A stretch of DNA of 64,000 bases. It comes from Pilosibacter fragilis (GTDB taxonomy: Bacteria; Bacillota; Clostridia; Lachnospirales; Lachnospiraceae). The DNA lies in the NCBI RefSeq assembly GCF_032490495.1, contig NZ_JAVYJB010000013.1:1-64000 (forward strand), read 5' to 3'. How positions within the stretch are numbered: the stretch's first letter is position 1; each line of letters starts with the position of its first letter. This document shows, in pieces, positions 16,549 to 25,713 of this stretch. The notes under the pieces are model-generated. The model did not search any database and was not told the DNA's origin. It worked only from the letters and a program-made list of their open reading frames with translations. The position numbers were made by a program, and so were the translations under genes.

Positions 16549-18666
16549 TTACACCTCAAAGATCATATCCCCATAGCTCGGAATCGGCCAGTATTCTTTG
16601 TCTACGATCATTTCCAGCTGATCTGCCGGGTCACGCAGAGCCTGCATCGCCGGGATGATCTCGTCGTAGCAGAAGTGGGCGCGCCTTTCCATGCTGTCGA
16701 TGTGCTGATACTCTTCTACCAGGTCTTCGAGCTTCGCGCGGGCAACCTTCATGTCGGAGAGAAGATCTGAAACTTCGATGAGAAGCTCTGTCTGGACACT
16801 GTTGTCAGCTTCCGGGCATGCAGCCTTCACAGCGCTTAAGGACTGAGCGAGAACGGTTGTGTAGCGGACAACAGCCGGGATCAGCTGCTTTCCTGCGATA
16901 TTGATCATCGCCTTCGCCTCGATATTTACGGATTTCGCGTAGGACTCATACTCGATCTCCGCTCTTGCCACCAGCTCTTCCTTCGTGTATACACCAAAGT
17001 CACCGAACAGCTTGAACGCTTTCTCGGTAACGAGGGACGGGATCGCGTCTACCATGCACTTTAAGTTCGGAAGTCCACGGCGCTCTGCCTCTTCTACCCA
17101 CGCCTCGCTGTAGCCGTTGCCGTTGAAGATGATACGGCGGTGATCAGCAAGAAGTTTCTTGATCATATCATGGACAGCGAGATCAAAATCGTCTGCCTTT
17201 TCAAGCTCATCAGCCGCCTCTTTGAACGCCTCAGCAACGATGGTATTTAATACAACGTTTGCAGATGAAACAGAATCGGAGGAACCGACCATACGGAACT
17301 CGAACTTATTTCCGGTGAACGCGAACGGTGAGGTACGGTTTCTGTCGGTTGCGTCCTTATCGAAGTCCGGAAGTGTGGTAACACCTGTCTTTAATGTACC
17401 ACCGGTCTTGGAGTGGGTCGCGGAGCCTGTAGAGATCAGCTGGTCGATCACATCCTCAAGCTGCTCACCTACGAAGATGGAGATGATCGCAGGCGGTGCC
17501 TCCTGAGCGCCAAGGCGGAAGTCATTTCCCGGAACAGCCGCGGACTGGCGGAGCAGATCCGCATGGCGGTCAACCGCTTTCATAATGCAGGCAAGGACCA
17601 GAAGGAACTGGATATTCTCATGCGGTGTAACACCCGGATCAAGCATATTGATACCGGTGTCGGAAGCCAGGGACCAGTTGTTATGTTTACCGGAACCATT
17701 GACGCCCTGGAACGGTTTTTCATGGAGCAGGCACGCCATTCCGTGACGGCTTGCAACCTTTTTCATTGTCTCCATAACGATCTGGTTGTGGTCAACGGCA
17801 AGGTTTGCCTTTGTGTAGATCGTTGCCAGCTCGTGCTGTGCCGGAGCGACCTCGTTGTGCTGGGTCTTTGCGGTAACGCCCAGCTTCCAGAGTTCTTCAT
17901 TTAATTCTTTCATATAGGAACCGATCCGCTCGCGGATAACACCGTAATAGTGGTCATCCATCTCCTGTCCCTTCGGCGGCATCGCGCCGAATAAGGTACG
18001 TCCGGTGTAGATCAGGTCTTTTCTCTTTAAATATTTGTCGCGATCGATCAGGAAGTACTCCTGCTCCGGTCCTACGGACGGGGTAACACGCTTTACTTCT
18101 GTGTGTCCGAAAAGGTGGAAGATTCTTGTCGCCTCTTTGTCGATGGCCTGCATGGAGCGGAGAAGCGGGGTCTTTTTATCGAGGGCTTCGCCTCTGTAGG
18201 AACAGAAGGCGGTTGGGATACAGAGTGTTACGCCGGTTGCATCTTTCTTTAAGAATGCCGCGGAAGTGCAGTCCCAAGCGGTATATCCGCGGGCCTCGAA
18301 GGTCGCGCGCAGGCCGCCGGACGGGAAAGAAGAACCGTCGGTCTCACCCTTGATCAGCTCTTTTCCGGAGAGATCCATTAAAACTTTTCCCTGAGAATCA
18401 AAATTTCCGATAAAGGAATCATGTTTCTCAGCGGTCACACCGGTAAGGGGCTGGAACCAGTGGGTATAGTGGGTCGCGCCGTTGTCGACTGCCCAGTCTT
18501 TCATCGCATGGGCAACCACGTCCGCGATCGTCGGATCCAGCTCGCTGCCATCCTCGATGGTCTGCTTTAATTTCTTGTAGACGCTTTTCGGAAGGCGTTC
18601 CTTCATCACGGAGTCATTAAAGACATTCTCTCCGAAGATTGCCTCCACATTGATAGTTTCGCTCAT
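16549..18666 (-). CDS. glnN: Glutamine synthetase type III
   Basis: 705 residues, the usual length for GSIII (GlnN). It joins ammonia to glutamate with ATP in the cytosol, the main ammonium assimilation step in many anaerobes. Start ATG 18666 is preceded by GAGGAGGAAAACT; a TTG 15 bases upstream lies before this RBS and is not needed. Visible family features are the N-terminal GENVFND segment, EARGYTAWDCTSAAF, PTAFCSYRGEALDKKTPLLRS, the active-site block KPFQGVNGSGKHNNWSL, and NRTSPFAFTGNKFEFR. It is monocistronic: a terminator for fba lies upstream (18815-18850) and a convergent gene downstream. I see no recognised glutamine riboswitch in the 150-base leader. Confidence 0.95.
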   Translation of the reverse strand: MSETINVEAIFGENVFNDSVMKERLPKSVYKKLKQTIEDGSELDPTIADVVAHAMKDWAVDNGATHYTHWFQPLTGVTAEKHDSFIGNFDSQGKVLMDLSGKELIKGETDGSSFPSGGLRATFEARGYTAWDCTSAAFLKKDATGVTLCIPTAFCSYRGEALDKKTPLLRSMQAIDKEATRIFHLFGHTEVKRVTPSVGPEQEYFLIDRDKYLKRKDLIYTGRTLFGAMPPKGQEMDDHYYGVIRERIGSYMKELNEELWKLGVTAKTQHNEVAPAQHELATIYTKANLAVDHNQIVMETMKKVASRHGMACLLHEKPFQGVNGSGKHNNWSLASDTGINMLDPGVTPHENIQFLLVLACIMKAVDRHADLLRQSAAVPGNDFRLGAQEAPPAIISIFVGEQLEDVIDQLISTGSATHSKTGGTLKTGVTTLPDFDKDATDRNRTSPFAFTGNKFEFRMVGSSDSVSSANVVLNTIVAEAFKEAADELEKADDFDLAVHDMIKKLLADHRRIIFNGNGYSEAWVEEAERRGLPNLKCMVDAIPSLVTEKAFKLFGDFGVYTKEELVARAEIEYESYAKSVNIEAKAMINIAGKQLIPAVVRYTTVLAQSLSAVKAACPEADNSVQTELLIEVSDLLSDMKVARAKLEDLVEEYQHIDSMERRAHFCYDEIIPAMQALRDPADQLEMIVDKEYWPIPSYGDMIFEV

Positions 18667-18814
18667 AGTTTTCCTCCTCAATTCTGTATAAGCTGCCCGT
18701 TATGGCATGGGGTGAAATCGTACTTTAAAAAGTATGAGAATTACCTGTAAATATTCAGCCTGTTCCAATCATGGTCTGCCAGGGTATTTCGGCTGAATTT
18801 CAATTTTAGCTTGA

Positions 18815-18850
18815 AAAAATGTTCTCCCTGATACTAGGGAGAACATTTTT
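18815..18850 (-). terminator. Intrinsic terminator of fba
   Basis: 15-bp perfect stem AAAAATGTTCTCCCT / AGGGAGAACATTTTT with 6-base loop, just 3' of the aldolase gene. Confidence 0.9.
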
Positions 18851-18878
18851 AACTGCATGATAATGCAAGCTAAACGGC

Positions 18879-19745
18879 TTAGTCAGCTTTGCCGACAGAA
18901 CCGAATAACTCCATTTTTGTCTTTACGGTCGCCTTGATCGCTTCTGCACCCGGCGCAAGGAGTTTTCTCGGGTCGAATCCCTTTCCTTCAAGGTCTTTTC
19001 CTGCTTCGATGTACTTTCTTGTAGCGTCTGCGAACGCGAGCTGGCACTCGGTGTTAACATTGATCTTTGCTACGCCGAGGGAGATCGCTTTCTTGATCAT
19101 GTCTTCCGGAATACCGGTACCGCCGTGGAGAACGAGCGGCATATCGCCTACAGCCTCTTTGACAGCTGCAAGTGTCTCAAAGCTTAAGCCCTTCCAGTTT
19201 GCCGGATATTTTCCATGGATATTTCCAATACCTGCTGCTAACATATCAACTCCGAGGTCAGCGATCATCTTGCACTCGTTCGGGTCTGCACACTCGCCCA
19301 TACCGATAACGCCATCTTCCTCGCCGCCGATCGCTCCAACCTCTGCCTCGAGGGACATTCCCTTTTCACGGCAGATACGGATCAGTTCTTTTGTCTTCTC
19401 AACGTTCTCTTCGATCGGGTAGTGAGAACCGTCGAACATGATGGAGGAGAATCCAGCATCGATGCACTTTAGGCATCCCTCGTAGGTACCATGGTCTAAG
19501 TGAAGAGCTACCGGAACAGTGATCTTCATCTCTTCCAGCATACCGTTTACCATACCTACTACGGTCTTAAAGCCTGTCATGTATTTTCCTGCGCCCTCTG
19601 AAACACCCAGGATAACCGGGGATCTCAGTTCCTCTGCTGTCTGCAGGATCGCTTTTGTCCACTCAAGGTTGTTGATGTTGAAATGTCCTACTGCGTACTT
19701 GCCGTCTCTTGCTTTCTCAAGCATTTCTTTCGCTGTTACTAACAT
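18879..19745 (-). CDS. fba: Class II fructose-bisphosphate aldolase
   Basis: 288 residues. Start ATG 19745 with GGAGG 5 bases upstream; the longer frame to 19814 has no RBS. It cleaves fructose 1,6-bisphosphate to dihydroxyacetone phosphate and glyceraldehyde 3-phosphate in glycolysis. Class II features are the zinc-site HLDHGTYEGC, the IMFDGSHYP segment, the HGKYP histidine region, LHGGTGIPEDMIKKAI and the NVNTE substrate-phosphate loop. Length and N-terminus (MLVTAKEMLEKARDGKYAVGHFN) match the Gram-positive enzyme. A TATAAT-like -10 lies on the minus strand at 19872-19877, and the terminator at 18815-18850 closes a single-gene unit. Confidence 0.95.
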   Translation of the reverse strand: MLVTAKEMLEKARDGKYAVGHFNINNLEWTKAILQTAEELRSPVILGVSEGAGKYMTGFKTVVGMVNGMLEEMKITVPVALHLDHGTYEGCLKCIDAGFSSIMFDGSHYPIEENVEKTKELIRICREKGMSLEAEVGAIGGEEDGVIGMGECADPNECKMIADLGVDMLAAGIGNIHGKYPANWKGLSFETLAAVKEAVGDMPLVLHGGTGIPEDMIKKAISLGVAKINVNTECQLAFADATRKYIEAGKDLEGKGFDPRKLLAPGAEAIKATVKTKMELFGSVGKAD

Positions 19746-19888
19746 ATAGGCCTCCATTTGAATCGTTATTTTGACAGAACAGCCTGTCCCGCCGGATCTG
19801 CCGTCTGTTTCCATTTATATGCGGAGCAGACGCCATCTATTCCCAACAGGTACTGTTGTCATGATAATTTTATTATAACCGATTTACC

Positions 19889-21376
19889 CTACTTTGAAAA
19901 GGTTTGTTTCACAGTTTCTTCCATTTCCTCCGGCTTGCACTGACGGTTGTGGAGGATCTTCGCGTCGCGGATCTCCTCGATGGCCTGCGGGATCTTCACG
20001 CCGGAAATGCGCTCCATCTCATCGATCAGGGCGAACTCATCGGCATCCTCTTTCTTTCCGAGGACTGCCTCCATAACGCTTCTGGAGAACTTGTACGGGC
20101 TTGCTGTGGACGCGATCACAGTCTTTGTGGTATCGCCGGTCTTCGCCTTATACTGCTCGTAGACGGCTGCTGCAACGCCTGTATGGGTGTCGATCAGGTA
20201 TCCGGTATCATCGAACACTTTCCGGATCTCCTTCGCATTCTCTTCCATATCTGCGTAGCCTGCGGCAAAGTCCTTCATGAATTCCTTCATGTCCTCAGTG
20301 ATCTCGTATTTTCCGTTTGTGGAGAGCTGCTCCATCATCGCCTTTGTCTTTGCGGCATCTCTTCCGCAGCTTAAGTAGAGCAGGCGCTCTAAGTTGCTGG
20401 AGACGAGGATGTCCATGGACGGGGATGTGGTCAGGATGAACTCACGGTTCTTATCGTATGTGCCTGTCCGGAAGAAGTCATACAGGACCTTATTGTCATT
20501 GGACGCGCAGATCAGCTTACCGAACGGAACACCCATCTGTTTTGCGAAGTACGCTGCCAGGATGTTTCCGAAGTTTCCGGTCGGAACTACGACGTTGACC
20601 TTCTCATTTTTTTCGATCTCACCGTTTGCGAGAAGCTTCGCGTAGGCGTATACATAGTAAACGACCTGTGGAACAAGGCGGCCGATGTTTATGGAATTTG
20701 CAGAGGAAAGCTGGAATCCCATAGCATCCAGTTCTTTCGCGAATTCTTTATCGCCAAAGATCTTCTTTACACCTGTCTGGGCATCATCAAAGTTTCCTTC
20801 GATTCCGACTACAGATGTGTTTGCGCCCTTCTGGGTCAGCATCTGAAGCTCCTGAACACGGCTTACTCCGTTCTTCGGATAGAAGACGATGATTCTTGTT
20901 CCCGGAACGTCAGCGAATCCGGCCATAGCTGCCTTTCCGGTATCTCCGGATGTAGCGGTCAGGATCACGATTTCGTTCTTCGCATGGTTCTTCTTTGCAG
21001 CCGTTGTCATAAGGTACGGCAGAATGGAGAGTGCCATATCCTTGAAAGCGATCGTCTTTCCGTGGAACAGCTCCAGGAAATACATGCCGTCCGCCTTTGC
21101 GAGCGGTGTGATCTCCTCTGTGTCGAATTTCTCATCGTATGCATGGGAAATACAGTATTTCAGTTCTTCTTCCGTGTAATCGGTCAGGAACTGTTTCATG
21201 ACTGCGTATGCCATCTCCTGATATGTCATTCCGGCAAGCTCGTCCATCGTCACGTCCAACGTCGGGATGCGCTCCGGAACGTAGAGACCGCCGTCATCTG
21301 CAAGTCCTTTTAACACTGCCTGGGATGCTGTCACGCCAGTCTCCCCGCCGCGGGTACTTCCATATAATAATTCCAT
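19889..21376 (-). CDS. thrC: Threonine synthase
   Basis: 495 residues. It converts O-phosphohomoserine to threonine using pyridoxal phosphate. Start ATG 21376 follows AGAGGAAGG. Family features: MELLYGSTRGG N-terminus, PLP lysine in TIAFKDMALS near residue 112, TATSGDTGKAAM, STNGKYEI and the PTGNFGNILAAYFAKQMG phosphate-binding loop. Length and motif order fit the long (fungal/Gram-negative-like) ThrC class. It stands alone, with no homoserine kinase or dehydrogenase next to it in the window. Confidence 0.95.
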   Translation of the reverse strand: MELLYGSTRGGETGVTASQAVLKGLADDGGLYVPERIPTLDVTMDELAGMTYQEMAYAVMKQFLTDYTEEELKYCISHAYDEKFDTEEITPLAKADGMYFLELFHGKTIAFKDMALSILPYLMTTAAKKNHAKNEIVILTATSGDTGKAAMAGFADVPGTRIIVFYPKNGVSRVQELQMLTQKGANTSVVGIEGNFDDAQTGVKKIFGDKEFAKELDAMGFQLSSANSINIGRLVPQVVYYVYAYAKLLANGEIEKNEKVNVVVPTGNFGNILAAYFAKQMGVPFGKLICASNDNKVLYDFFRTGTYDKNREFILTTSPSMDILVSSNLERLLYLSCGRDAAKTKAMMEQLSTNGKYEITEDMKEFMKDFAAGYADMEENAKEIRKVFDDTGYLIDTHTGVAAAVYEQYKAKTGDTTKTVIASTASPYKFSRSVMEAVLGKKEDADEFALIDEMERISGVKIPQAIEEIRDAKILHNRQCKPEEMEETVKQTFSK

Positions 21377-21542
21377 CGTTTTTCCTTCCTCTCTTTACGC
21401 AGATACAGTGGTAAACTTTACGGAAAGTGTAGCATACTTTAATGTCGCTTGCAAGATAAAATCAATGAAAACAGGGATCTCCTCATACACAAATATTCCT
21501 CACAAAAGTCTATTTTTTATCTCTGTTTTATACTGGAGTAAC

Positions 21543-21571
21543 TATCAATTTTCTCCTGCCTATGATATACT
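21543..21571 (+). promoter_or_regulatory. Promoter of a 30-codon membrane peptide gene
   Basis: TATCAA (21543-21548), 17 bp, TATACT (21566-21571) with a TGA before it (extended -10 like). Confidence 0.55.
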
Positions 21572-21617
21572 CGTCTCGTTACCCACTCCAATCTGGTGAC
21601 AGAAAGGAGGTGTAAAT

Positions 21618-21710
21618 TTGGATTATGTTTTTTCTTTTATAGTTGCTGTCATGGCTGGTGTGGTATGTCACTACATCATCAAATGGTTAGACAGTAAACT
21701 GGATCGGTAA
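21618..21710 (+). CDS. 30-residue single-pass membrane peptide
   Basis: TTG start at 21618, 7 bases after GGAGG; stop TAA 21708-21710. The peptide starts MDYVFSFIVAVMAGVVCHYI and ends with charged KWLDSKLDR: one hydrophobic helix plus a basic/acidic tail. It has its own promoter (21543-21571) and terminator (21746-21779), so it is a self-contained transcription unit. The shape resembles type I toxin or small regulatory membrane peptides of Firmicutes, but I cannot assign a family with certainty, and no antisense RNA gene is demonstrated. Confidence 0.6.
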   Translation: MDYVFSFIVAVMAGVVCHYIIKWLDSKLDR

Positions 21711-21745
21711 CTAACCTGTAGATGCTCAACTACATAAAACGAGAA

Positions 21746-21779
21746 GAAACCCCTCAGAGATGCCGCTCTGAGGGGTTTC
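21746..21779. terminator. Bidirectional terminator
   Basis: 14-bp perfect stem GAAACCCCTCAGAG / CTCTGAGGGGTTTC. It serves the small plus-strand gene and the TRAP operon on the minus strand (TTTCTTCTC follows). Confidence 0.85.
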
Positions 21780-21881
21780 ATTTTGTGTAAATTTGAACTA
21801 TGTTCTATTTCTTTCTTAGCCATTATATCATATGCAAATTTTCTTTGCAATATACTCCGATATAACTTTCATCCATTTCTT

Positions 21882-23855
21882 CTATGCCACAGCCGCTTTC
21901 TTCTTTTTCATCATCTGCAGTGCCGCGGAGATACCGACAAGAACGATACCGACAATGTCTGTCACGGTTCCCGGAATGATCAGGCAGAGACCTCCGACGA
22001 TGGATAAAAGCCTCTCGATCACATTCAGGTTCGCGAACATGTAACCTTCAAGACCGGCTGCAACGCCGAACAGACCGATCAGGGATGTTACGATGATCGT
22101 CACAACACCGAGAACGCCTGTATCGATAAATAACATTGCCGGGTTAAACGCGAAGATATACGGTACGATGAACGCGGCGATCGCAAGACGGGATGCGTTT
22201 AATGCGGTCTTCATCGGGTTGGATTTCGCGATCGCGGATCCTGCGTAAGCCGCAAGAGCAACCGGCGGTGTGATATCTGCTACGATACCGAAGTAGAATA
22301 CGAACATGTTGGCAGCGATCTTGTTGATTCCCATACCGTTTACGAGGATCGGTGCACATGTGGTAGCCATAATGATGTAGTTTGCAGTTGTCGGAACGCC
22401 CATACCAAGAACGATACAGGTTAACATAGTAAGGAATAATGCTACGATCACGCGGTCACCGGCAACACCGACGATTGCGGAGATCAGGAGCTGTCCAAGA
22501 CCGGTCATTGTTACGACACCGGCGATGATTCCGGCAACGCCGCAGGCAACAGCTACGGAAAGTGTATTCTTACCGCCTGCCTCCAACGCGTTGATGAATC
22601 TTGTCGGGTTCATTCTTGTTTCTTTATTCGGCATGCTGACAAGGATTGCAAGAGCGGTAGCGATGATCGCTGCACGGGACATCGTGTAGCCCATCATAAC
22701 CATTGCAACAAGGGCAACTAACGGAATAAGAAGATAACCCTGACGGACAAATAACGGTCCGAATTTCGGAAGCTCATCCTTCGGGATACCCTTTAAGCCA
22801 AGTCTCTTTGCCTCAAGATGTACAGTAATGAAGATACCTGTGAAGTAGAGGAGTGCCGGGAAGATCGCTCTCATCGCGATCTCGCCGTACTGAACGCCTA
22901 CCATCTCAGCCATTAAGAATGCGGCGGCGCCCATGATCGGCGGCATGATCTGTCCACCTGTGGAGGAAGCTGCCTCAACGGCACCTGCGAATTCGCCCTG
23001 ATAACCAGTCTTCTTCATTAACGGGATCGTTACGGAACCGGTCGTTACTGTATTACCAACGGAGCTTCCGGATACCATACCGCAGAGAGCAGAGGAGATA
23101 ACCGCTACCTTTGCCGGGCCGCCTGTGGAAGCGCCTGCCAAGGAGTTCGCTAACTGAATGAAGAATTCAGAAATACCGGTTGCCTCAAGGAAAGCGCCGA
23201 ACAGGATAAACAGTGCGATATACGTGGAGCAGACACCGATCGGAGTACCGATGACACCGCTCGTCGTATAGAACAGGTTGTAAACGATGGACTTTAAGAC
23301 TACCGCGAAGGCTCTGCCCTGTCCAAGTCCGTTATAAAACGCATAACCCACAAAGAATGTCGCCACACAGAGGATCGGAATACCTACAACGCGGCGGCAT
23401 GTTTCTGCTAAAATCAGGATACCGATCACGCCAACGATAACCTCTGTCTGGCTGATTCGTGTCGCGTGGCCGATAATTGTTTTAAAGTTAAATACGAAGT
23501 AGAAGTAAGCACCGGCTCCGAGTACCATAAGGATAATATCGTAAATCGGAACGGAATTCTTTTTTGAGCTTCCCTTTTTCATCGGATATACCAGGAATGA
23601 AAGGATAATTACAAAACCGACAAACAGGGAACGTCTTACACGCTCATCCCAGTTTGCAAACAGGTTCATATAGAGCATTAAAACTGAAAACGCTGCCAGA
23701 AGGAAACGAATGACCTGCTTCGGGGTGCCTTCCCAGATTCGGGTATTCGATTCACGGTCGTACTTTTTCATGATGGCTTCGACGTCTTCGGCGGTACCGG
23801 TCTCCACATCAGCCACCGGAGATGTGTTGACTTTCATGTTGTCTTTCTCTGCCAT
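21882..23855 (-). CDS. TRAP transporter permease, fused 4TM/12TM (DctQM type)
   Basis: 657 residues. Start ATG 23855 with GGAGGG 6 bases upstream. After a charged N-terminal ~60 residues come four transmembrane helices (DctQ-like) and then a 12-helix DctM-like part with the family motifs GTPIGVCSTYIALFILFGAFLE and GVPTTANYIIMATTCAPIL. It is the membrane part of a TRAP-TAXI importer, driven by an ion gradient. It is the third gene of an operon after the binding protein and the DUF1850 gene. The substrate cannot be read from the sequence; TAXI systems often carry small organic acids. Confidence 0.9.
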   Translation of the reverse strand: MAEKDNMKVNTSPVADVETGTAEDVEAIMKKYDRESNTRIWEGTPKQVIRFLLAAFSVLMLYMNLFANWDERVRRSLFVGFVIILSFLVYPMKKGSSKKNSVPIYDIILMVLGAGAYFYFVFNFKTIIGHATRISQTEVIVGVIGILILAETCRRVVGIPILCVATFFVGYAFYNGLGQGRAFAVVLKSIVYNLFYTTSGVIGTPIGVCSTYIALFILFGAFLEATGISEFFIQLANSLAGASTGGPAKVAVISSALCGMVSGSSVGNTVTTGSVTIPLMKKTGYQGEFAGAVEAASSTGGQIMPPIMGAAAFLMAEMVGVQYGEIAMRAIFPALLYFTGIFITVHLEAKRLGLKGIPKDELPKFGPLFVRQGYLLIPLVALVAMVMMGYTMSRAAIIATALAILVSMPNKETRMNPTRFINALEAGGKNTLSVAVACGVAGIIAGVVTMTGLGQLLISAIVGVAGDRVIVALFLTMLTCIVLGMGVPTTANYIIMATTCAPILVNGMGINKIAANMFVFYFGIVADITPPVALAAYAGSAIAKSNPMKTALNASRLAIAAFIVPYIFAFNPAMLFIDTGVLGVVTIIVTSLIGLFGVAAGLEGYMFANLNVIERLLSIVGGLCLIIPGTVTDIVGIVLVGISAALQMMKKKKAAVA

Positions 23856-23881
23856 ACCAATCCCTCCTTTATATTTCGTTT

Positions 23882-23923
23882 CCGGCGCTGCCCCTGTATA
23901 CCCCCTATACAAACAGGCGCCGG
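23882..23923 (-). other. Intergenic hairpin inside the TRAP operon
   Basis: CCGGCGC / GCGCCGG outer stem with an inner CTGTATA / TATACAAACAG pairing, between the DUF1850 and permease genes. There is no T-run, so it may tune mRNA stability rather than terminate. Confidence 0.45.
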
Positions 23924-23947
23924 ATATGTCCGAAACTCTTTTAACGC

Positions 23948-24439
23948 TTAGAATCCTTTATGTTCACAGGAGAACTCTACTTTGCTGTTTCGTCCGCAGA
24001 GATCCCTCAAACTGATTTCTTTTCCGTGAAGTGTGAGTGTGTGGTCGGAGACCGTACCCACAATATATGAGAGATACGGCATTTCCTTGTCAAACCCGGA
24101 AACAACCATCTCCCCGTTTTCATCATACGTAAGCGTCTGCCCATCCTCGATCTCTGTCTGCACGCCCGCGCCGAAATTATTGTAGATCGTGCGGATCACG
24201 TAGATCTTGTGGTCGCGGATCTCATAAACGTCCGTCAACGGATACTTATTTACCGAGTGGATGAACGTTACAGAAAACTCATCCCCCTCTTTTACCCGGA
24301 AGCGGGCATATTCTGCGTTTGTGTCTCCGTTCCTCAGGACCAGATAGTCTCCGCTTCGTAAGGTATAGGCAAGAGTGGCAGCAATAATTGCCGTGATTAT
24401 TGCTGCCACTGTAAAGAATCTTACTTTCCTGTTTTTCAA
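23948..24439 (-). CDS. DUF1850 protein of the TRAP-TAXI operon
   Basis: 163 residues. The start appears to be a TTG at 24439, five bases after the stop of the upstream gene; the nearest GGAG is 16 bases away, so the start is uncertain. An N-terminal membrane segment (FFTVAAIITAIIAATLAYTL) is followed by a compact domain with FSVTFIHSVNKYPLTDVYEI, which is the DUF1850 hallmark. Genes of this family sit almost always with TAXI receptors and fused TRAP permeases. Role unknown, probably an accessory periplasm-side subunit. Confidence 0.8.
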   Translation of the reverse strand: MKNRKVRFFTVAAIITAIIAATLAYTLRSGDYLVLRNGDTNAEYARFRVKEGDEFSVTFIHSVNKYPLTDVYEIRDHKIYVIRTIYNNFGAGVQTEIEDGQTLTYDENGEMVVSGFDKEMPYLSYIVGTVSDHTLTLHGKEISLRDLCGRNSKVEFSCEHKGF

Positions 24440-24444
24440 GGTAA

Positions 24445-25494
24445 TTACTTGATTGCTCCTACTTCCTTGAAGTACTTCTCAGCACCCGGATGGAACGGAA
24501 CAGAAATACCGGAAACCGCATATTCGAGATCAAGCTCTTCGCCCTTTGCATGTGTGGAAGCGATCTCATCTTTGTTATCGAAAATAGCCTTTGTGAGGTT
24601 ATAAACTGTTTCTTCGGAAAGCTTCGGGGATGCGATCAGAGTAGCTTTGATAGCAACTGTCTGAACATCATCGTCAACGCCCTTATAGGAGCCGCCCGGG
24701 ATTGCGTATGTTGTGTAGAACGGATGTGCATCCGCAAGCTTCTTCGCATGCTCGTCATCGATCTCAAGAAGGTTGATCGCATTTGTTGTAGCGAGCTCTA
24801 CGATCGCTGTTGTCGGTGCGCCTGCTGTACAGAAGAAAGCATCGATCTTGCCGTCTTTTAACGCATCTGCGGAATCACCGAATCCGAGGTTGTTGACCTG
24901 GATATCATCGAAGGAGATGTCATAAGCCTCGAGGATCTGACGTGCGTTGAACTCAACACCGGAGCCTGCGTCACCAACGGATACTCTCTTGCCCTTTAAG
25001 TCAGCGACAGATTTGATATCGCCGGAGGATACGATCTGGCAAACCTCAGCGTAGAGGGCTGCAACTGTTGTGAAATCTTTTGCTGCGCCTTCTTCTGCGA
25101 AGAGGTCAGTTCCGTTGTAAGCATAATCCATAACGTCGTTCTGTACGATCGCGAGGTCTGCTTCACCGTCGTTTACAAGGTAGATATTTGCTTTGGAAGC
25201 ACCAGTAGACTGAACGTTAATGTTCACTCCGATGTCTTTGCTGTTTAATACATTCGCGATTACACCACCGAATGCGTAATATGTACCGGTGGTTCCGCCA
25301 GTACCCATTGTTAACTTCTGGGCATCACCACTCGGGGCTGCTGCTGCGGCTGCTGTTGTTTCAGCTGCTGCCGCGGTAGTGTCGGCTGCTGCTGCGGCTG
25401 TGGTCTCTGCCGGTTTGCTGCCGCCGGAACAAGCGGTCAGTACCATTGCACAGGATAATGCGAGTGCCATTGCTACGGAAAATCTCTTTCTCAT
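24445..25494 (-). CDS. TAXI-family TRAP transporter solute-binding lipoprotein
   Basis: 349 residues. Start ATG 25494 after AAGGAGG. A lipobox VLTAC places the acylated cysteine at residue 22. A low-complexity linker of A, E and T (residues ~30-52) follows, then the TAXI domain (LTMGTGGTTGTYYAFGG, VQSTGASKANIYLVNDGEADLAIVQND, KRVSVGDAGSGVEFNARQIL). It captures the ligand outside the membrane for the permease at 21882-23855. It is the first gene of the operon, with a good promoter at 25558-25586. Confidence 0.92.
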   Translation of the reverse strand: MRKRFSVAMALALSCAMVLTACSGGSKPAETTAAAAADTTAAAAETTAAAAAAPSGDAQKLTMGTGGTTGTYYAFGGVIANVLNSKDIGVNINVQSTGASKANIYLVNDGEADLAIVQNDVMDYAYNGTDLFAEEGAAKDFTTVAALYAEVCQIVSSGDIKSVADLKGKRVSVGDAGSGVEFNARQILEAYDISFDDIQVNNLGFGDSADALKDGKIDAFFCTAGAPTTAIVELATTNAINLLEIDDEHAKKLADAHPFYTTYAIPGGSYKGVDDDVQTVAIKATLIASPKLSEETVYNLTKAIFDNKDEIASTHAKGEELDLEYAVSGISVPFHPGAEKYFKEVGAIK

Positions 25495-25557
25495 ATCTTT
25501 CTACCTCCTTTTTCTGTTCCTTTGCACAATGTTTCAGCAAAGGAAGCTTACGAACAT

Positions 25558-25586
25558 ATTATACATCTCTATTGTTACTTTTGCAA
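25558..25586 (-). promoter_or_regulatory. Promoter of the TRAP-TAXI operon
   Basis: Minus-strand TTGCAA (plus 25581-25586), 17 bp, TATAAT (plus 25558-25563). Confidence 0.8.
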
Positions 25587-25713
25587 CAAATATTAGTAAT
25601 TTTTGTAAACGTCTGAAATCTTTCAGCTATTCGTTGCTTTTCTCATAATTGCAGTTGTTCACTTCCGTGATGTAAAGTTTTGACGCACAATTGCTTGAAA
25701 TTCAAAAATTGTA

